Positions 50,402 to 61,177 are shown, numbered from the stretch's first letter. The stretch: 64,000 nt of DNA from Mesostigma viride (GCA_009746045.1 RPFO01001338.1:189887-253886); one strand, 5' to 3'. Notes: generated by a model from the sequence alone, not told the origin. Numbers and translations are program-made.

Positions 50402-51322
50402 ATGGTGCAGGAAGAACAACGGCAGCAGGATTTCCGGTTTCGGCAGTCTGCTGGGGGTTCGATTTCGCCTGAATTGCGTCGTGTCGTTCGGGATCTATCT
50501 TTATTGCTTGCAGATCGTCCGCCTGTTAATCGCAGCTTCGTGCAATTCGTCGACGACCAGGTCGAAGATTGGGAGCGAATTCTGCGGCACGTACAAACCA
50601 TCGTCATTCCGGAGCACCGGAGCATCGACGACCTCGAGCAGGAGCTTCACGGTTTGGTCGGCATCCAGACGGTGATTACAGCAGTAGCTGAGCGAGTGCG
50701 TGCGGAGTTGGCGGCAAGGCGAGGCGAGGTTGCGGAGGCAGCTGGCGCAGTGCGACACGAGTTTGTACCGACAGCAGCGGGTGCGGGTTTACCACGTACT
50801 TTCACAGGCGTCATCGGCGACGAGGGTGTTGCAGCGGGGCCAGTTAGGCGTGAACGACGCGGAGCGGAGCACTACAGGCGGCTTGCAGAGGTCGGGGCGA
50901 CAGCGGAAGCCATCACCGGAGGACAGCGCGCGGCAAGAGTCGGCAGGTTTCCGGAGCGAGCAAGGGTTCCTTTTCAGGAACTGCCCCAGCCCCTTCGCGT
51001 TCGTGTGACGCGTTGGGAGGAGTTTGCCCCTCTTGGGTACGATAGTGACCTTGAGGTGGGAGCAGGGGGTGTCGCTGGGCTAGGCGACGAGACACTTGGC
51101 GACCACGAGGTGCCAAGATACAATCCGCGGGGTGCCAACGACGGGTTGTCACCTGTCTACTATACCAACGGTGACGATTCAGTCATCGCGGGCCGACAGC
51201 GGGTCGACGACGGCGCAGCGGGGAGCAGGGTGCCAGAGCTGATTGTGGTGAGCGACAGCGACGACGACAGCGACAAGGAGAACCAGGACGCGCCTGGGGC
51301 CAGCCGTGGTGGTCTTGCCTGA
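50402..51322 (+). CDS. Extra ORF upstream of gag, with SUMO-interaction-like C-terminus
   Basis: The ORF encodes 306 residues and lies between the 5' LTR and gag. The N-terminal half is helical and charged (ELRRVVRDLSLLLADRPPVN, VEDWERILRHVQTIVIPEHR, VRAELAARRGEVAEAAGAVR). The middle is glycine/alanine- and arginine-rich. The C-terminus reads VPELIVVSDSDDDSDKENQ, a hydrophobic core followed by acidic/serine residues that looks like a SUMO-interacting motif with casein kinase sites. I do not recognise the family. Copia elements normally start directly with gag, so this is an accessory ORF or a captured host fragment. The frame is intact and GC/CpG-rich, unlike the CpG-poor pol downstream. Confidence 0.55.
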   Translation: MVQEEQRQQDFRFRQSAGGSISPELRRVVRDLSLLLADRPPVNRSFVQFVDDQVEDWERILRHVQTIVIPEHRSIDDLEQELHGLVGIQTVITAVAERVRAELAARRGEVAEAAGAVRHEFVPTAAGAGLPRTFTGVIGDEGVAAGPVRRERRGAEHYRRLAEVGATAEAITGGQRAARVGRFPERARVPFQELPQPLRVRVTRWEEFAPLGYDSDLEVGAGGVAGLGDETLGDHEVPRYNPRGANDGLSPVYYTNGDDSVIAGRQRVDDGAAGSRVPELIVVSDSDDDSDKENQDAPGASRGGLA

Positions 51323-51442
51323 GTGGTAACACTTGGCACTTTCCTTTCTTGTTCAGTAGCTTATATTGCTTTAATTGCTGCTTGGCCACTTGGCTGGCTG
51401 TAGCAGATCTGAACAAAGGCCATCATGGATGATGGAGCTATG

Positions 51443-53851
51443 AAAATGAGAATGAAAGGTGCGGTCCTTTATGGCACCGCCACCTTCATGACAGGCAATC
51501 CGGCCCAACCAGCCGATTCTTGAGACCATGCTTTATCATTAAAGCAACCAAAAGACATTTCAATTCCAATGAGATACATGACGAATTACAAAGAGTGTCG
51601 AGTTGTAATGTTGTAGTTATAAGAGCAGCTGTGAGGTCCCTTGGTTGACGCCACTGCAGGCCCCTTGTGGCGGCAGTGCGCGTGTGTTCCCGACCTAGTT
51701 CCTACTGGCATTCTTGCCAACGACGACCAGGGTGCCCGAAGGCCCTGTCCCTTGTCTCGTTCTCAGTCTTACACACATTCTTAACAAAACCAATACATTG
51801 TCATATCCGTCAGTCCATCCTCATGGCAACTGACTGCATGCAACCACTCACGGGGGCTGCTCCGGGCTGCTCGAACTATTTCACCCCATGAAGACAACAA
51901 ACCAGTTGTGAGGGAGAGAAACGGACGAACAACGACCACCATGGTTCGTTGCTCATCCTTCTATACTGCTCAAAGCTCAAACCTGGCGGCTGGCGCCACT
52001 AGCGCCACTTTAGACATCAGCCAATCATAACATTGTCTAATTTCCGACAAGCTAAACTTCAAGCTTTATCTGTCAAGCGAACACAAATATACAAGGGCAA
52101 ATCTATCGGCTATGCCAGGCACCGCCTGGGGCTTCCTTGCATTTGTGTCTGGTGTCCCACGTTGAAATCCTGAAATTGCACATCTGCTCAGTGCCTCGCC
52201 GGCTTGCTGCGTACCAGCATTCGGCAAACTGCCCTTGTGACGAATGTCAGTGAAATTCAGGTCCGCCCAAAAGTTCCGTCAGCAAATTCAGCGGACTTGG
52301 CGCGTGAGTACAATTGAGATCCGCGGCGTCAGTACCGGGCCGCGGTATAGCAACCCGCACAAGGCTGCGGACGTCAGAATTACGCTAAAATCTGAATTGC
52401 GGACGTGATAGATCACGGACGCGCCAGCTGTCGCGTTTGCGTGCCAGATCATCCTGGACTGGTCATTACCGCTACTTGGAATGCATCCACTATCAGCAGT
52501 AATCATGTGTGAGATATGCCACCTCCCCCCCACTATTTAGCTCACAACAACGTGAGAGCAAAAAGTGAAAGAAAGGCATCTCACACTAAAGAAGGAAGCC
52601 CAAAGAGAGCGTCATTCCAGGCAGCAGCAAAAAGAAAAAAAAAATCCAGCTGCTCAAAGATGCTTTTCCAGGATCAGCAACAACCTTAACATGCATGCTT
52701 TTAAAGGCTTAGCAATAACCCCTTCGATGGCTTTGTACAGGGAAAAGCCCTAACCTCTTCAGATGCTTTTGAAGGCTAAGCAATAACCTTTTCCTTGTGC
52801 TTCCCTGGGTGAAGCAGGAGGAACATCCAGGCTGGCCGGACTGAACCCATCATGGGTTGTTCGTCCGTTTAAAATGAGAATGAAAGGTGCGGTCCTTTAT
52901 GGCACCGCCACCTTCATGACAGGCAATCCGGCCCAACCAGCCGATTCTTGAGACCATGCTTTATCATTAAAGCAACCAAAAGACATTTCAATTCCAATGA
53001 GATACATGACGAATTACAAAGAGTGTCGAGTTGTAATGTTGTAGTTATAAGAGCAGCTGTGAGGTCCCTTGGTTGACGCCACTGCAGGCCCCTTGTGGCG
53101 GCAGTGCGCGTGTGTTCCCGACCTAGTTCCTACTGGCATTCTTGCCAACGACGACCAGGGTGCCCGAAGGCCCTGTCCCTTGTCTCGTTCTCAGTCTTAC
53201 ACACATTCTTAACAAAACCAATACATTGTCATATCCGTCAGTCCATCCTCATGGCAACTGACTGCATGCAACCACTCACGGGGGCTGCTCCGGGCTGCTC
53301 GAACTATTTCACCCCATGAAGACAACAAACCAGTTGTGAGGGAGAGAAACGGACGAACAACGACCACCATGGTTCGTTGCTCATCCTTCTATACTGCTCA
53401 AAGCTCAAACCTGGCGGCTGGCGCCACTAGCGCCACTTTAGACATCAGCCAATCATAACATTGTCTAATTTCCGACAAGCTAAACTTCAAGCTTTATCTG
53501 TCAAGCGAACACAAATATACAAGGGCAAATCTATCGGCTATGCCAGGCACCGCCTGGGGCTTCCTTGCATTTGTGTCTGGTGTCCCACGTTGAAATCCTG
53601 AAATTGCACATCTGCTCAGTGCCTCGCCGGCTTGCTGCGTACCAGCATTCGGCAAACTGCCCTTGTGACGAATGTCAGTGAAATTCAGGTCCGCCCAAAA
53701 GTTCCGTCAGCAAATTCAGCGGACTTGGCGCGTGAGTACAATTGAGATCCGCGGCGTCAGTACCGGGCCGCGGTATAGCAACCCGCACAAGGCTGCGGAC
53801 GTCAGAATTACGCTAAAATCTGAATTGCGGACGTGATAGATCACGGACGCG
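51443..53851 (+). repeat. 981-bp direct repeat pair inside the Copia-like element
   Basis: 51443-52423 and 52871-53851 match throughout with a constant offset of 1428 and no indel. The 447 bp between them contains the end GTTGTTCGTCCGTTT, which is the inverse of AAACGGACGAACAAC found inside each repeat (about 51920 and 53348). It is either a tandem duplication of a 1.4-kb unit or two LTRs of a small nested retroelement. The edges are not TG...CA and no target duplication is apparent. The 74-codon ORF present in both copies is a by-product. Confidence 0.85.
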
Positions 53852-53875
53852 ACAATCAACCAACAAGCGGGCTTT

Positions 53876-55027
53876 ATGGGCTTCGCGCGGCGCGGCGCTG
53901 GGATGGATGGACGAGATGGACGCGATGGACGCGGTGGACGCGATGGACGCGGGGACGGCCAGGCGCTGGGAGACCAGGCTGAGGTGCCAGATAATCAGAG
54001 CCAAGGATCGCAGGGCGGTCAGAACGCGCCAGCCGTAGATCAAGCGGCTCCTAAGCGACCGACAGTGGCTGAGGGGTACGCGGTGCTAGGCCAGTTTCAG
54101 TCCATCAAGGACAATTGGCAGCCCCGGGATGCTGAGAGGATGTTAGAGGGCATGAACTTGTACACGGAGATATACACCGGTGATAAGCTTCGCATCCTGG
54201 CGTCTAGTGCCTACATAAGGCAGTCGGCGAGGCGGCTGTTCAAGTTTGTTCGGGAGCGACACGCGGCGGGGGACACCTGGGCGGCGTTTATGACGCGACT
54301 CAGGTCGTTCCTGAGTGACAAGAGGACCATAGATGGGTCCCACCTGAAGCAAGAATACCTGGACTACAAGCCCATCAAGGGGCAGCTAGTGGTCCACGCC
54401 TTTGAAGACTTCGTCAAGCTGGGGGAGGACGCCATGGCCAAGGGCTTCTTCGTCGCAGATCGGATGGCCATGGGCGACATTCTCAAGTCGCTGCAGCTGG
54501 ATCCGGTCACCATGGATAATGTGACCATCCACATGCGACAGGTCCATGGCTGGGCAGCCATGACGGACCAGTTGTATGAGTGTTTCAGCGGCAAGTACGT
54601 GGGTGGTAAGCGCCCTCGTCAGGGTGATGAGGAGGCCACTGAACCCACGGTTAAGTCCATGAGGGGATCGGGCCACGGGGGCCCAGCGCCCTCGAGAGGG
54701 CCTGAGACCTCTTCAAGGGGTCGAGGAAGGTCCAGGAGGGGGCGTGACAGAAGGGCTGGACGGGGGACCCCGCCGAAGTCGGGACATCCACAGTCCCAGT
54801 TTGACTTCAAGAGGGTGGGTGGTCCTCCCAAGGCTGGGCCCAGCAGTGGGACCTCACGGGACATCAGTCAGGTGGAATGTTATTTCTGCCAGGGGAAGGG
54901 TCACTTCAGGAATGAGTGTCCCTCGTACCTGAGGCAGGAAGGTCAGAGCAAGCCAGCTCAGGGTGGCAGCAAGGACAAGGCTGGTCCATCCCAGGATAAG
55001 GGCAAGGGCAAGGCTGCTGATCATTGA
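53876..55027 (+). CDS. Gag of the Copia-like element
   Basis: 383 residues. It starts with an unusual GRDGRD tandem (MDGRDGRDGRGGRDGRG), followed by a helical capsid-like region (about 65-235; FQSIKDNWQPRDAERMLEGM, VRERHAAGDTWAAFMTRLRS, YECFSGKYVGGKR). An arginine/glycine-rich basic segment leads to a CCHC zinc knuckle CYFCQGKGHFRNEC (about 333-346). The tail is lysine/glycine-rich. Gag forms the virus-like particle and binds the element's RNA. The frame is intact. Confidence 0.85.
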   Translation: MGFARRGAGMDGRDGRDGRGGRDGRGDGQALGDQAEVPDNQSQGSQGGQNAPAVDQAAPKRPTVAEGYAVLGQFQSIKDNWQPRDAERMLEGMNLYTEIYTGDKLRILASSAYIRQSARRLFKFVRERHAAGDTWAAFMTRLRSFLSDKRTIDGSHLKQEYLDYKPIKGQLVVHAFEDFVKLGEDAMAKGFFVADRMAMGDILKSLQLDPVTMDNVTIHMRQVHGWAAMTDQLYECFSGKYVGGKRPRQGDEEATEPTVKSMRGSGHGGPAPSRGPETSSRGRGRSRRGRDRRAGRGTPPKSGHPQSQFDFKRVGGPPKAGPSSGTSRDISQVECYFCQGKGHFRNECPSYLRQEGQSKPAQGGSKDKAGPSQDKGKGKAADH

Positions 55028-55060
55028 CTTGAGCCTGCACACATCCCTGAACCCTGGAGG

Positions 55061-55875
55061 GTGCCCCCAGGGGTGTGTAATGTAGCTGCTAGTGACAGCA
55101 GTGAGGGGCAGCCCCATGCTCTAGTGAAAGAGCCTATTGGACACGATGGGGCAAGCTTGGTTACCACAGAGAGTATGCCAGCTGTAGCTGCAGTGGTTAC
55201 TCGCCAACGTGCCCGCCATGGCGGTGCTGCGCCTGAGGTAGGACCTGGTGATGTGGACCCAGGTGGATCTCAGAAGCATTCTGACCGTGCAGGACTGGCA
55301 CAGGATGGTCAGGATGAGGATAGGGCTGGAGACAGTCTGACAGGCACGACCCTGGTGCCTCCTGTACATAAGGGATCTGTACATACCTTGAGTGCTAATA
55401 ATGACAATAAAAGGTTTTCTCTCTTGTATGACATTGCCTCAAGGTTGCATACCATGTTTGGCCATGCAGCTCAGTCTTTGCAAGTTGCTAGACGGCTGGG
55501 AGGAAGTGAGTTGTACTCCATCTGCCAACAGGTTGCTCAAGCTTGCAAGTGCAGGCTAGTTGCTAGAAAGCCCAAGCAGTCTCATGCCAGGACTCCTATT
55601 TTGCAGCCAGGCCATGTGCAGGTAGATATTCAGAGAATCAGGGGTTTGAAGCTGCTGGTGGCAGTGGACAGATATACCAAGTACAAGACCCTACTAGAGA
55701 TCCTGCCTGACATGGAGAAGCCTACATTAATTGCTGCTCTGAAGTTGACAAGGAGCAGGTACCCTGGGTTGGAGTTGTTGCAGTGTGACATTCAGTTTGA
55801 GTGCTGTGAGAACCTGCCAGAGTTTCCAGAGTTGCTGATTACACCCAGGGAGAGCCACGGCCATGGCAAGGGGTG
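55061..55875 (+). pseudogene. Integrase region of the Copia-like element (first part)
   Basis: This frame begins after the gag stop and contains VAAVVTRQRAR, a degenerate zinc-binding region (LHTMFGHAAQ ... CQQVAQACKC) and the catalytic core with the first two acidic residues (HVQVDIQRIRGLKLLVAVDR, then LELLQCDIQFE). The third catalytic residue lies in another frame (VVERAIQEIKTVLL, starting near 55873), so a single-base shift near 55860-55872 separates the D,D part from the E part. No protease signature was seen upstream of the integrase, where Copia elements normally have it. Confidence 0.7.
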
Positions 55876-56783
55876 GTGGAGAGAGCCATCCAAGAGATCA
55901 AGACTGTGCTGCTGGTGGAGAGGATTCCAAGGACGTCATCTGCCATTGTGACATCTGCATGGCTACGTTCTGTGGAGGACAGGCTGAACCTGAGGACTCC
56001 CATGTTCTTTGGTGACATTGCCATCAATCCTCTTATGCTGCATACCAGGATGCTGCCAGCTGATGCTGAGCAGGCATGGAAGGAGAAGCTAGAGGCCAAG
56101 TTCCTCAAGCTGAGGCAGAAAGACAAGGGCTGGAGTGTCCTAGAACCTAACGTTGGACAACAGGTTGTTGTGTGGAAGGAACCAAGCTTTCCAGGGAAAC
56201 GTGGCAGCTGGCATGATGGGGTGGTGACCCGAGTAGAAGCCGCTGGCCATAAGTGCTGGGTGGCCATTGATGGCTCCCAAGCAGTGCACCGTCTGTCCTG
56301 GTCAAAGATCCGTCCCCGGGGAGGTAATCAAGGAGACCTCTTCCAGGTGCCCGCTGGTGTACAAGGCGGGGGTGACGTGGAGCTTCCTGATCAGGGTGCT
56401 ACAGCTGTATCGAGCCCTCAGGGTGACCCTGGCCCGGCCCCTGGGGTACCTTCACATACGGTGGTTGGGCAAGCAGGCGGACAGGCTGCACCTCCGGAAC
56501 GGCCCGACACCAGGCCTAGGGGTGTGCGTCTATCAGATATTGTACAGGCTTTGCAAAGAGCCAAGAAGGAGCCTAAGGTGTCCAAGCTTGTCCAGTTGGA
56601 TGAACCTGAGGTAGCTGCCATGGAGATAGATACCAATGCACAGGTTTCTGTCATGGGACCTCAGCATACAGGAGAACTGCTGGTCGGAGAACCAAGTTGC
56701 CCCTGGGTGTCTGATTTCAGTGGTACATGTAGGACGCATCTAAGGGTGTTGGCCGGAGAGGTTACTGCCCCTGTCATGGGTGT
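55873..56783 (+). pseudogene. Integrase C-terminus and protease-like segment
   Basis: It opens with the integrase glutamate motif (MVERAIQEIKTVLLVERIP) and continues through a helical region and a chromatin-binding-like stretch (WHDGVVTRVEAAGHKCWVAI). Near the end a retropepsin-like segment appears: AAMEIDTNAQVSVMG, reminiscent of the (I/L)DTGAxxSV active site but with N for G. The matching flap/ILG part (DVTFLVLEDYDGPVILGQNF) lies beyond the palindromic insertion. The coding frame on the two sides of the insertion is the same once the insert and one GGTGT are discounted. Confidence 0.65.
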
Positions 56784-57817
56784 AGTTAGGTTAATATTGT
56801 GCGGAAACCTTTTTGCCACTTGGGCTACTCAGGTTCCGCACAATATTACCGGCGATAACCACTCGCCGGACACTCAAGTTCACGACGTCGTGAACTTGAG
56901 TGTCCGGCGAGTGGTTATCGCCGGTAATATTGTGCGGAACCTGAGTAGCCCAAGTGGCAAAAAGGTTTCCGCACAATATTAACCTAACTAAAACCTAGCC
57001 TCTTGGGGCGAGGACGAATCACTAGGCTCGGAACACCCGTATGCATGAATATGATCGAATATAAGCATCTCGTTGGTGCAAATATCGATATGAATATGAT
57101 CGAATATGAGCATCTCCTTGGTGCGCATATGATTAGAGCCGGGTGCCAAATCGGAACGAATTATTCCCCCAAATAATCCGCTTCCGAGTGGATAATCGAA
57201 CCTGCGCCCCGCAAGGATCCAGGTCTTAGTTAGGTTAATATTGTGCGGAAACCTTTTTGCCACTTCGTCAACGTCGTGAACTTGAGTGTCCGGCGAGTGG
57301 TTATCGCCGGTAATATTGTGCGGAACCTGAGTAGCCCAAGTGGCAAAAAGGTTTCCGCACAATATTAACCTAACTAAGACCTGGATTCTTGCGGGGCGCA
57401 GGTTCGAATCCACTCGGAAGCGGATTATTTGGGGGAATAATTCGTTCCGATTTGGCACCCGGCTCTAATCATATGCGCACCAAGGAGATGCTCATATTCG
57501 ATCATATTCATATCGATATTTGCACCAACGAGATGCTTATATTCGATCATATTCATGCATACGGGTGTTCCGAGCCTAGTGATTCGTCCTCGCCCCAAGA
57601 GGCTAGGTTTTAGTTAGGTTAATATTGTGCGGAAACCTTTTTGCCACTTGGGCTACTCAGGTTCCGCACAATATTACCGGCGATAACCACTCGCCGGACA
57701 CTCAAGTTCACGACGTCGTGAACTTGAGTGTCCGGCGAGTGGTTATCGCCGGTAATATTGTGCGGAACCTGAGTAGCCCAAGTGGCAAAAAGGTTTCCGC
57801 ACAATATTAACCTAACT
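56784..57817. mobile_element. Hierarchical palindromic element, AGTTAGGTTAA family, type 2
   Basis: The element is 1,034 bp. It consists of three palindromic modules, P1 56784-56989 (206 bp, two perfect 103-nt arms around GACGTC), P2 57228-57375 (148 bp, its left arm shortened) and P3 57612-57817 (206 bp). The modules are separated by spacers 56990-57227 and 57376-57611, which are inverted copies of each other. The whole is thus itself a palindrome centred in P2. All modules start AGTTAGGTTAATATTGTGCG and end with the reverse complement. A 5-bp target duplication GGTGT flanks it (56779-56783, 57818-57822). A tRNA B-box-like GGTTCGAATCC lies at 57401-57411, 25 nt after P2. There is no coding capacity; the 61-codon ORFs on both strands are mirror images. 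Confidence 0.92.
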
Positions 57818-59671
57818 GGTGTGGATGTGACCTTCCTTGTCCTAGAGGACTATGATGGCCCTGTGATTTTGGGTCAGAATTTTCTGGGCAATCCTGGGAT
57901 TTCTATCAGAGCTACAGCTCTGAGAAGAGATGGCTGGGGGATGATTCCCCTAGAAAATTTCAGGACAACATTTCCAGTCAGGTGCAGGGCCAAGCCGGTC
58001 AAGGGTGTAAAATGGGATGAAGGGGAGGTGCCCCCAGCGGCCAGTTTGGTGATTCCAGCTGTGTTGCACCCCAGCAGTATTGGCATAACTCACAGGAGCC
58101 TTGCTGCACACTCTCCTTTGACATATGACCAGCTGGTCCAAGAGATGAGCTCGCCTACTTTGTTTGAGGCTTGGAAGCTCGCCTTCTCCAAGGCATTGGA
58201 GGAGTGGTTGCAGTTTGAGTGTGCTGCACCAACAGACAGACGTCCCCCAGCATCAAGGAAGCTTGCTTTAATATTTGTGCTGAAAAGGAAGGTTGTGGAT
58301 GAGGTATCAGTGCCCCATGTCAGACCTGTCCTGAATGAGTATCACGGCACGGGGAGTCTGCCAGGAGAGGAGCTATACACGCCAGGGATGCTACACGACA
58401 CATGGAGAATTTTGCTATGTCTCTACGTGGGGTTGCTGAACAGGGGAGCAGCTATGTCATCAGTGCTGCTGGACTTCAAGAGGGCATTTTTAAAATCTGA
58501 TCCAGAAGTGGCCAGGAGGGTGTGGAAGCAGGATGAGCCTTACTGTGTTGAGGTGCCTGCCATCTGGAAGCTGGAGCTGCATCAACAATTCCTGGTTATT
58601 CTGAAGGGCCTGGAAGGACTCAGGTCGAGCCCAATCATCTGGAGACTCACGCTGCAGGAAGCTCTGATCAGTGAGTGTGGCTTGAGAGTGTCTTCGGTTG
58701 ATCCCTGTTTGCTGCTGGCCCAATGGGAGGGTCTGCCAGTGTATGCTAGTTTGCATGGAGATGATCTGCATTTGCTAGCCCCCACGACCTGGCTGAAGAA
58801 GTTTATTCCTGTCATCAGTGGCAAGTTTTCACTGGGCAAGGAGCTGTGGCAGGAACCCAACAAGCCTGTAGTGTTCTGTGGAATGCAGGCTACCCTGTTC
58901 AGAAGGGACGGGGAGTGGAGTATCAGGCTTCAGGCTGGAGGAGATTATAAACAGACCATTGTGAAGGCCTTGCCAGAGAAGATCACCCAGGCTGCAGGTC
59001 CTGAGTTGAGAGGCATGTGGGCCTGGTTTGCCAGCATCTGTGGTCCGTCTTTGATGGTCCATAGCAGAATGCCTGATGAGGTGCTTGAGGATGAGAAGCC
59101 TCGAGTCATAGCCCGGTTGGTGGAGAGTACCCCTGATCTGATTTTGTCTGGGATTGACTTTGCCCAGCCTATCACCTTGGAGATCTTTGTTGACAGTTCC
59201 ATGGATGCTCGCCAGGTTACCAAGGTCAGGGGGAGATCTGCTGCTCTGTTTGCTTTTTATCAGAGCAGGGCAAGTTTGTTCAGCTGGTACAGCAGACTGC
59301 AGAAGAGGGTCTGTATCAGTTCAGATGTGGCAGAATGCAGGGCCATATGCGAGGGGATTCAGTCCAGCCTGTACATAAAGGAGTTAATGCTGGAGCTGGC
59401 TTCAGTTACCCCTTGGACCTTGCAGATGGAGACGTTGTTGCTAACAGACAGCATGGGTATGGTCCAGTTTGTTCACAAGCAGCTGGCCAGAAGCCGGGAC
59501 CTGGATTATTTGTTGCTGAAGGAGTTGGCCAGTTTGGTTGACTTAAAGCATATCCCTGGCGAGGAGAACCCTGCTGATGCATTGACAAAGCTGCCACACA
59601 AGGCCCCAGCCCAGTACAATGTACTGAGGAAGCTCATGAATGCTGACTGTCAAGTCGGTCTATCTGTCTAA
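57818..59671 (+). pseudogene. Copia-type reverse transcriptase and RNase H (pol, 3' part)
   Basis: After the insertion the frame reads VDVTFLVLEDYDGPVILGQN, then a Copia-type reverse transcriptase (SSVLLDFKRAFLKSDPEV, LKGLEGLRSSPIIWRLTLQE, VSSVDPCLLLAQWEG and the active site SLHGDDLHLL in place of YVDD). RNase H follows (ITLEIFVDSSMDARQVTK, LFSWYSRLQKRVCISSDVAE, LLTDSMGM, HIPGEENPADALTKLP). This part is uninterrupted for over 600 codons but has lost its upstream continuity. The first Asp of the YVDD box is retained as GDD, with H for V. Confidence 0.85.
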
Positions 59672-60478
59672 AAGCTGAGAGCTGGGTGCTTAAGTCTCTG
59701 GATATCAGGCTGGGAGCTTGATTGTACATAATCCTGAGCACACCTTGAGGGGTGAGACATGTCTCTGGTGTGGGAATGTCTGACATTGTCTCTGATGGAG
59801 AGATGTCTATCTGGGGTTTTCATCTCAGTCTGAGGTTTCCCCAGATCTGTGGTTTGTGGGCGGGGTTCGATTCCCTGGTGCCGTCTTAAGGCGGAGTTTC
59901 ACGGACTGGCTGACCCATCCACCATGCTGGTGAGGTGGCGACAGGTCCCCTGATTTTCCACGGTTGGAACGAGTATGGGAGCTTGTGTTTTGCATGTGCT
60001 TCGCGTAGATGTTGTGTCTGGTTCGATAAGGGGCAGCAGACCGGCGCCGACTCCCGTCTGGGGGTCAGCAATGTTTTCTGATGAGCTGTTGTGGGTGATC
60101 TGTGGGGTTTCGCCTAAGGTCCTGAAGGTTGTACATACTTCTCAAGTTCTTAGCTGAACACCTATGGGCTGCCACAGTTGGCCAACCTCTTGTACATGGG
60201 TAACACAACGAGCCTCCCGTGAAGGGATAGGGACTCATTGTAATTTGTTTGTGCTCCTGAACCAGTATGGGTGCTATGTACATATAATAAGGAATCCAAG
60301 CTGACTGTCATGCCCAGTGGGTTGTGACTTGTAGTCGGGGAGGATGTCCAGGAATCCAAGCTGACTGTCATGCCCAGTGGGTTGTGACTTGTAGTCGGGG
60401 AGGATGTCCAGTACCCATTGTGTGTGTTTGTATGTAGACTTGTGTGAGCTGCTACAGCTCAAGAAAAGAAAGGATTGG
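59672..60478 (+). other. 3' untranslated region of the Copia-like element
   Basis: No gene. A perfect 60-bp tandem duplication (60291-60350 and 60351-60410, starting GGAATCCAAGCTGACTGTCA) lies near its end. The purine-rich AAGAAAAGAAAGG (about 60461-60473), just before the LTR, is the likely polypurine tract. Confidence 0.75.
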
Positions 60479-61177
60479 AGTTAACGCCAAGCGCATTGGC
60501 GTGATCCTGATTCGGCATATCTCTGCGATTCCAGCGGCACCGGAACGAGTTCATTCCGACAAGTATCAAGAAAGTTATGGCGTTCCGACTTCCCGGTCGC
60601 GCGCGAGCGCGAGCCGGCTGTTCTTCTAAGTCGGACGTGAATATTTGCCGACGACATATGGGGTCGACAGTAATTCCTGGGCTGACAGGAATTAGGTGCT
60701 GTACCTACGACGGTATTGGATTAATACGTCGTACGCAGGAAATAGGAACCTTAACCTGTGGTCTGTTGGTACCGCAGGCTTAGTCCTGGACTTCTAGGTG
60801 CAGATGCAATAAGTCACTGTGGACTGCGCTCTGTGGTCACTGTGCCTGTATGGCAGACCTACTGTATAGGAACTGGGCGCTGTACAGGTAGTGAATACTG
60901 TACCGGGGGTGTTATTACTGAGCATACCTCTTAGGTTGCTCAGGACTAGCAAGCACAGTGCACAAGTATATAAACAATAGGCCAGTGCCATTTGGGCAGA
61001 TCTCTTGCGAGCCCGCCTCACGTGTTGTGCCTTGACTTGGCAAGCGCGTATACAAGCCTCAAGTGTGTGAGCGCTGTAACATTATCCAATTTTAACAAAG
61101 CTCCGTTTCCAACCATATTCACACATTGCTGCATTGCAACCATATCCTTCACATTGCGTTTGATAGGAACGTTAACT
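60479..61177 (+). repeat. 3' LTR of the Copia-like element
   Basis: This is the identical-looking partner of 49610-50308, followed by the target duplication AATAC at 61178-61182. Confidence 0.9.

Larger units (their letters stand above)
49610..61177 (+). mobile_element. Copia-like LTR retrotransposon, young, with nested insertions
   Basis: Direct repeats of 699 bp (49610-50308 and 60479-61177) look identical. Both begin AGTTAACG and end CGTTAACT instead of TG...CA. The 5-bp target duplication AATAC (49605-49609 and 61178-61182) matches exactly. A purine tract precedes the right LTR. The interior holds an extra 5' ORF, a large direct repeat, gag with a zinc knuckle, integrase, a protease-like segment, Copia-type reverse transcriptase and RNase H. 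Pol is broken by a frameshift near 55865 and by the palindromic insertion at 56784-57817. Identical LTRs imply recent insertion, so the palindrome is younger still or was carried along. Confidence 0.92.

Noticed and set aside
51443-53851. Calling the 981-bp repeats a definite LTR pair
   Set aside because: The ends are not TG...CA, and no target duplication, primer site or polypurine tract was found at the boundaries; tandem duplication is equally likely.
57376-57450. Possible tRNA gene around GGTTCGAATCC
   Set aside because: Only the T-arm-like word is good; I could not pair an acceptor stem or place a D-arm, and the T-stem pairing is poor. It is kept only as a B-box-like motif.
56791-57810. 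61-codon ORFs MCGNLFATWATQVPHN... on both strands
   Set aside because: They arise because the palindrome reads the same on both strands; they are not genes.
59858-59885. GGGGTTCGATTCCCTGG as a tRNA 3' half
   Set aside because: No matching 5' half, A-box or acceptor stem upstream within 100 bp.
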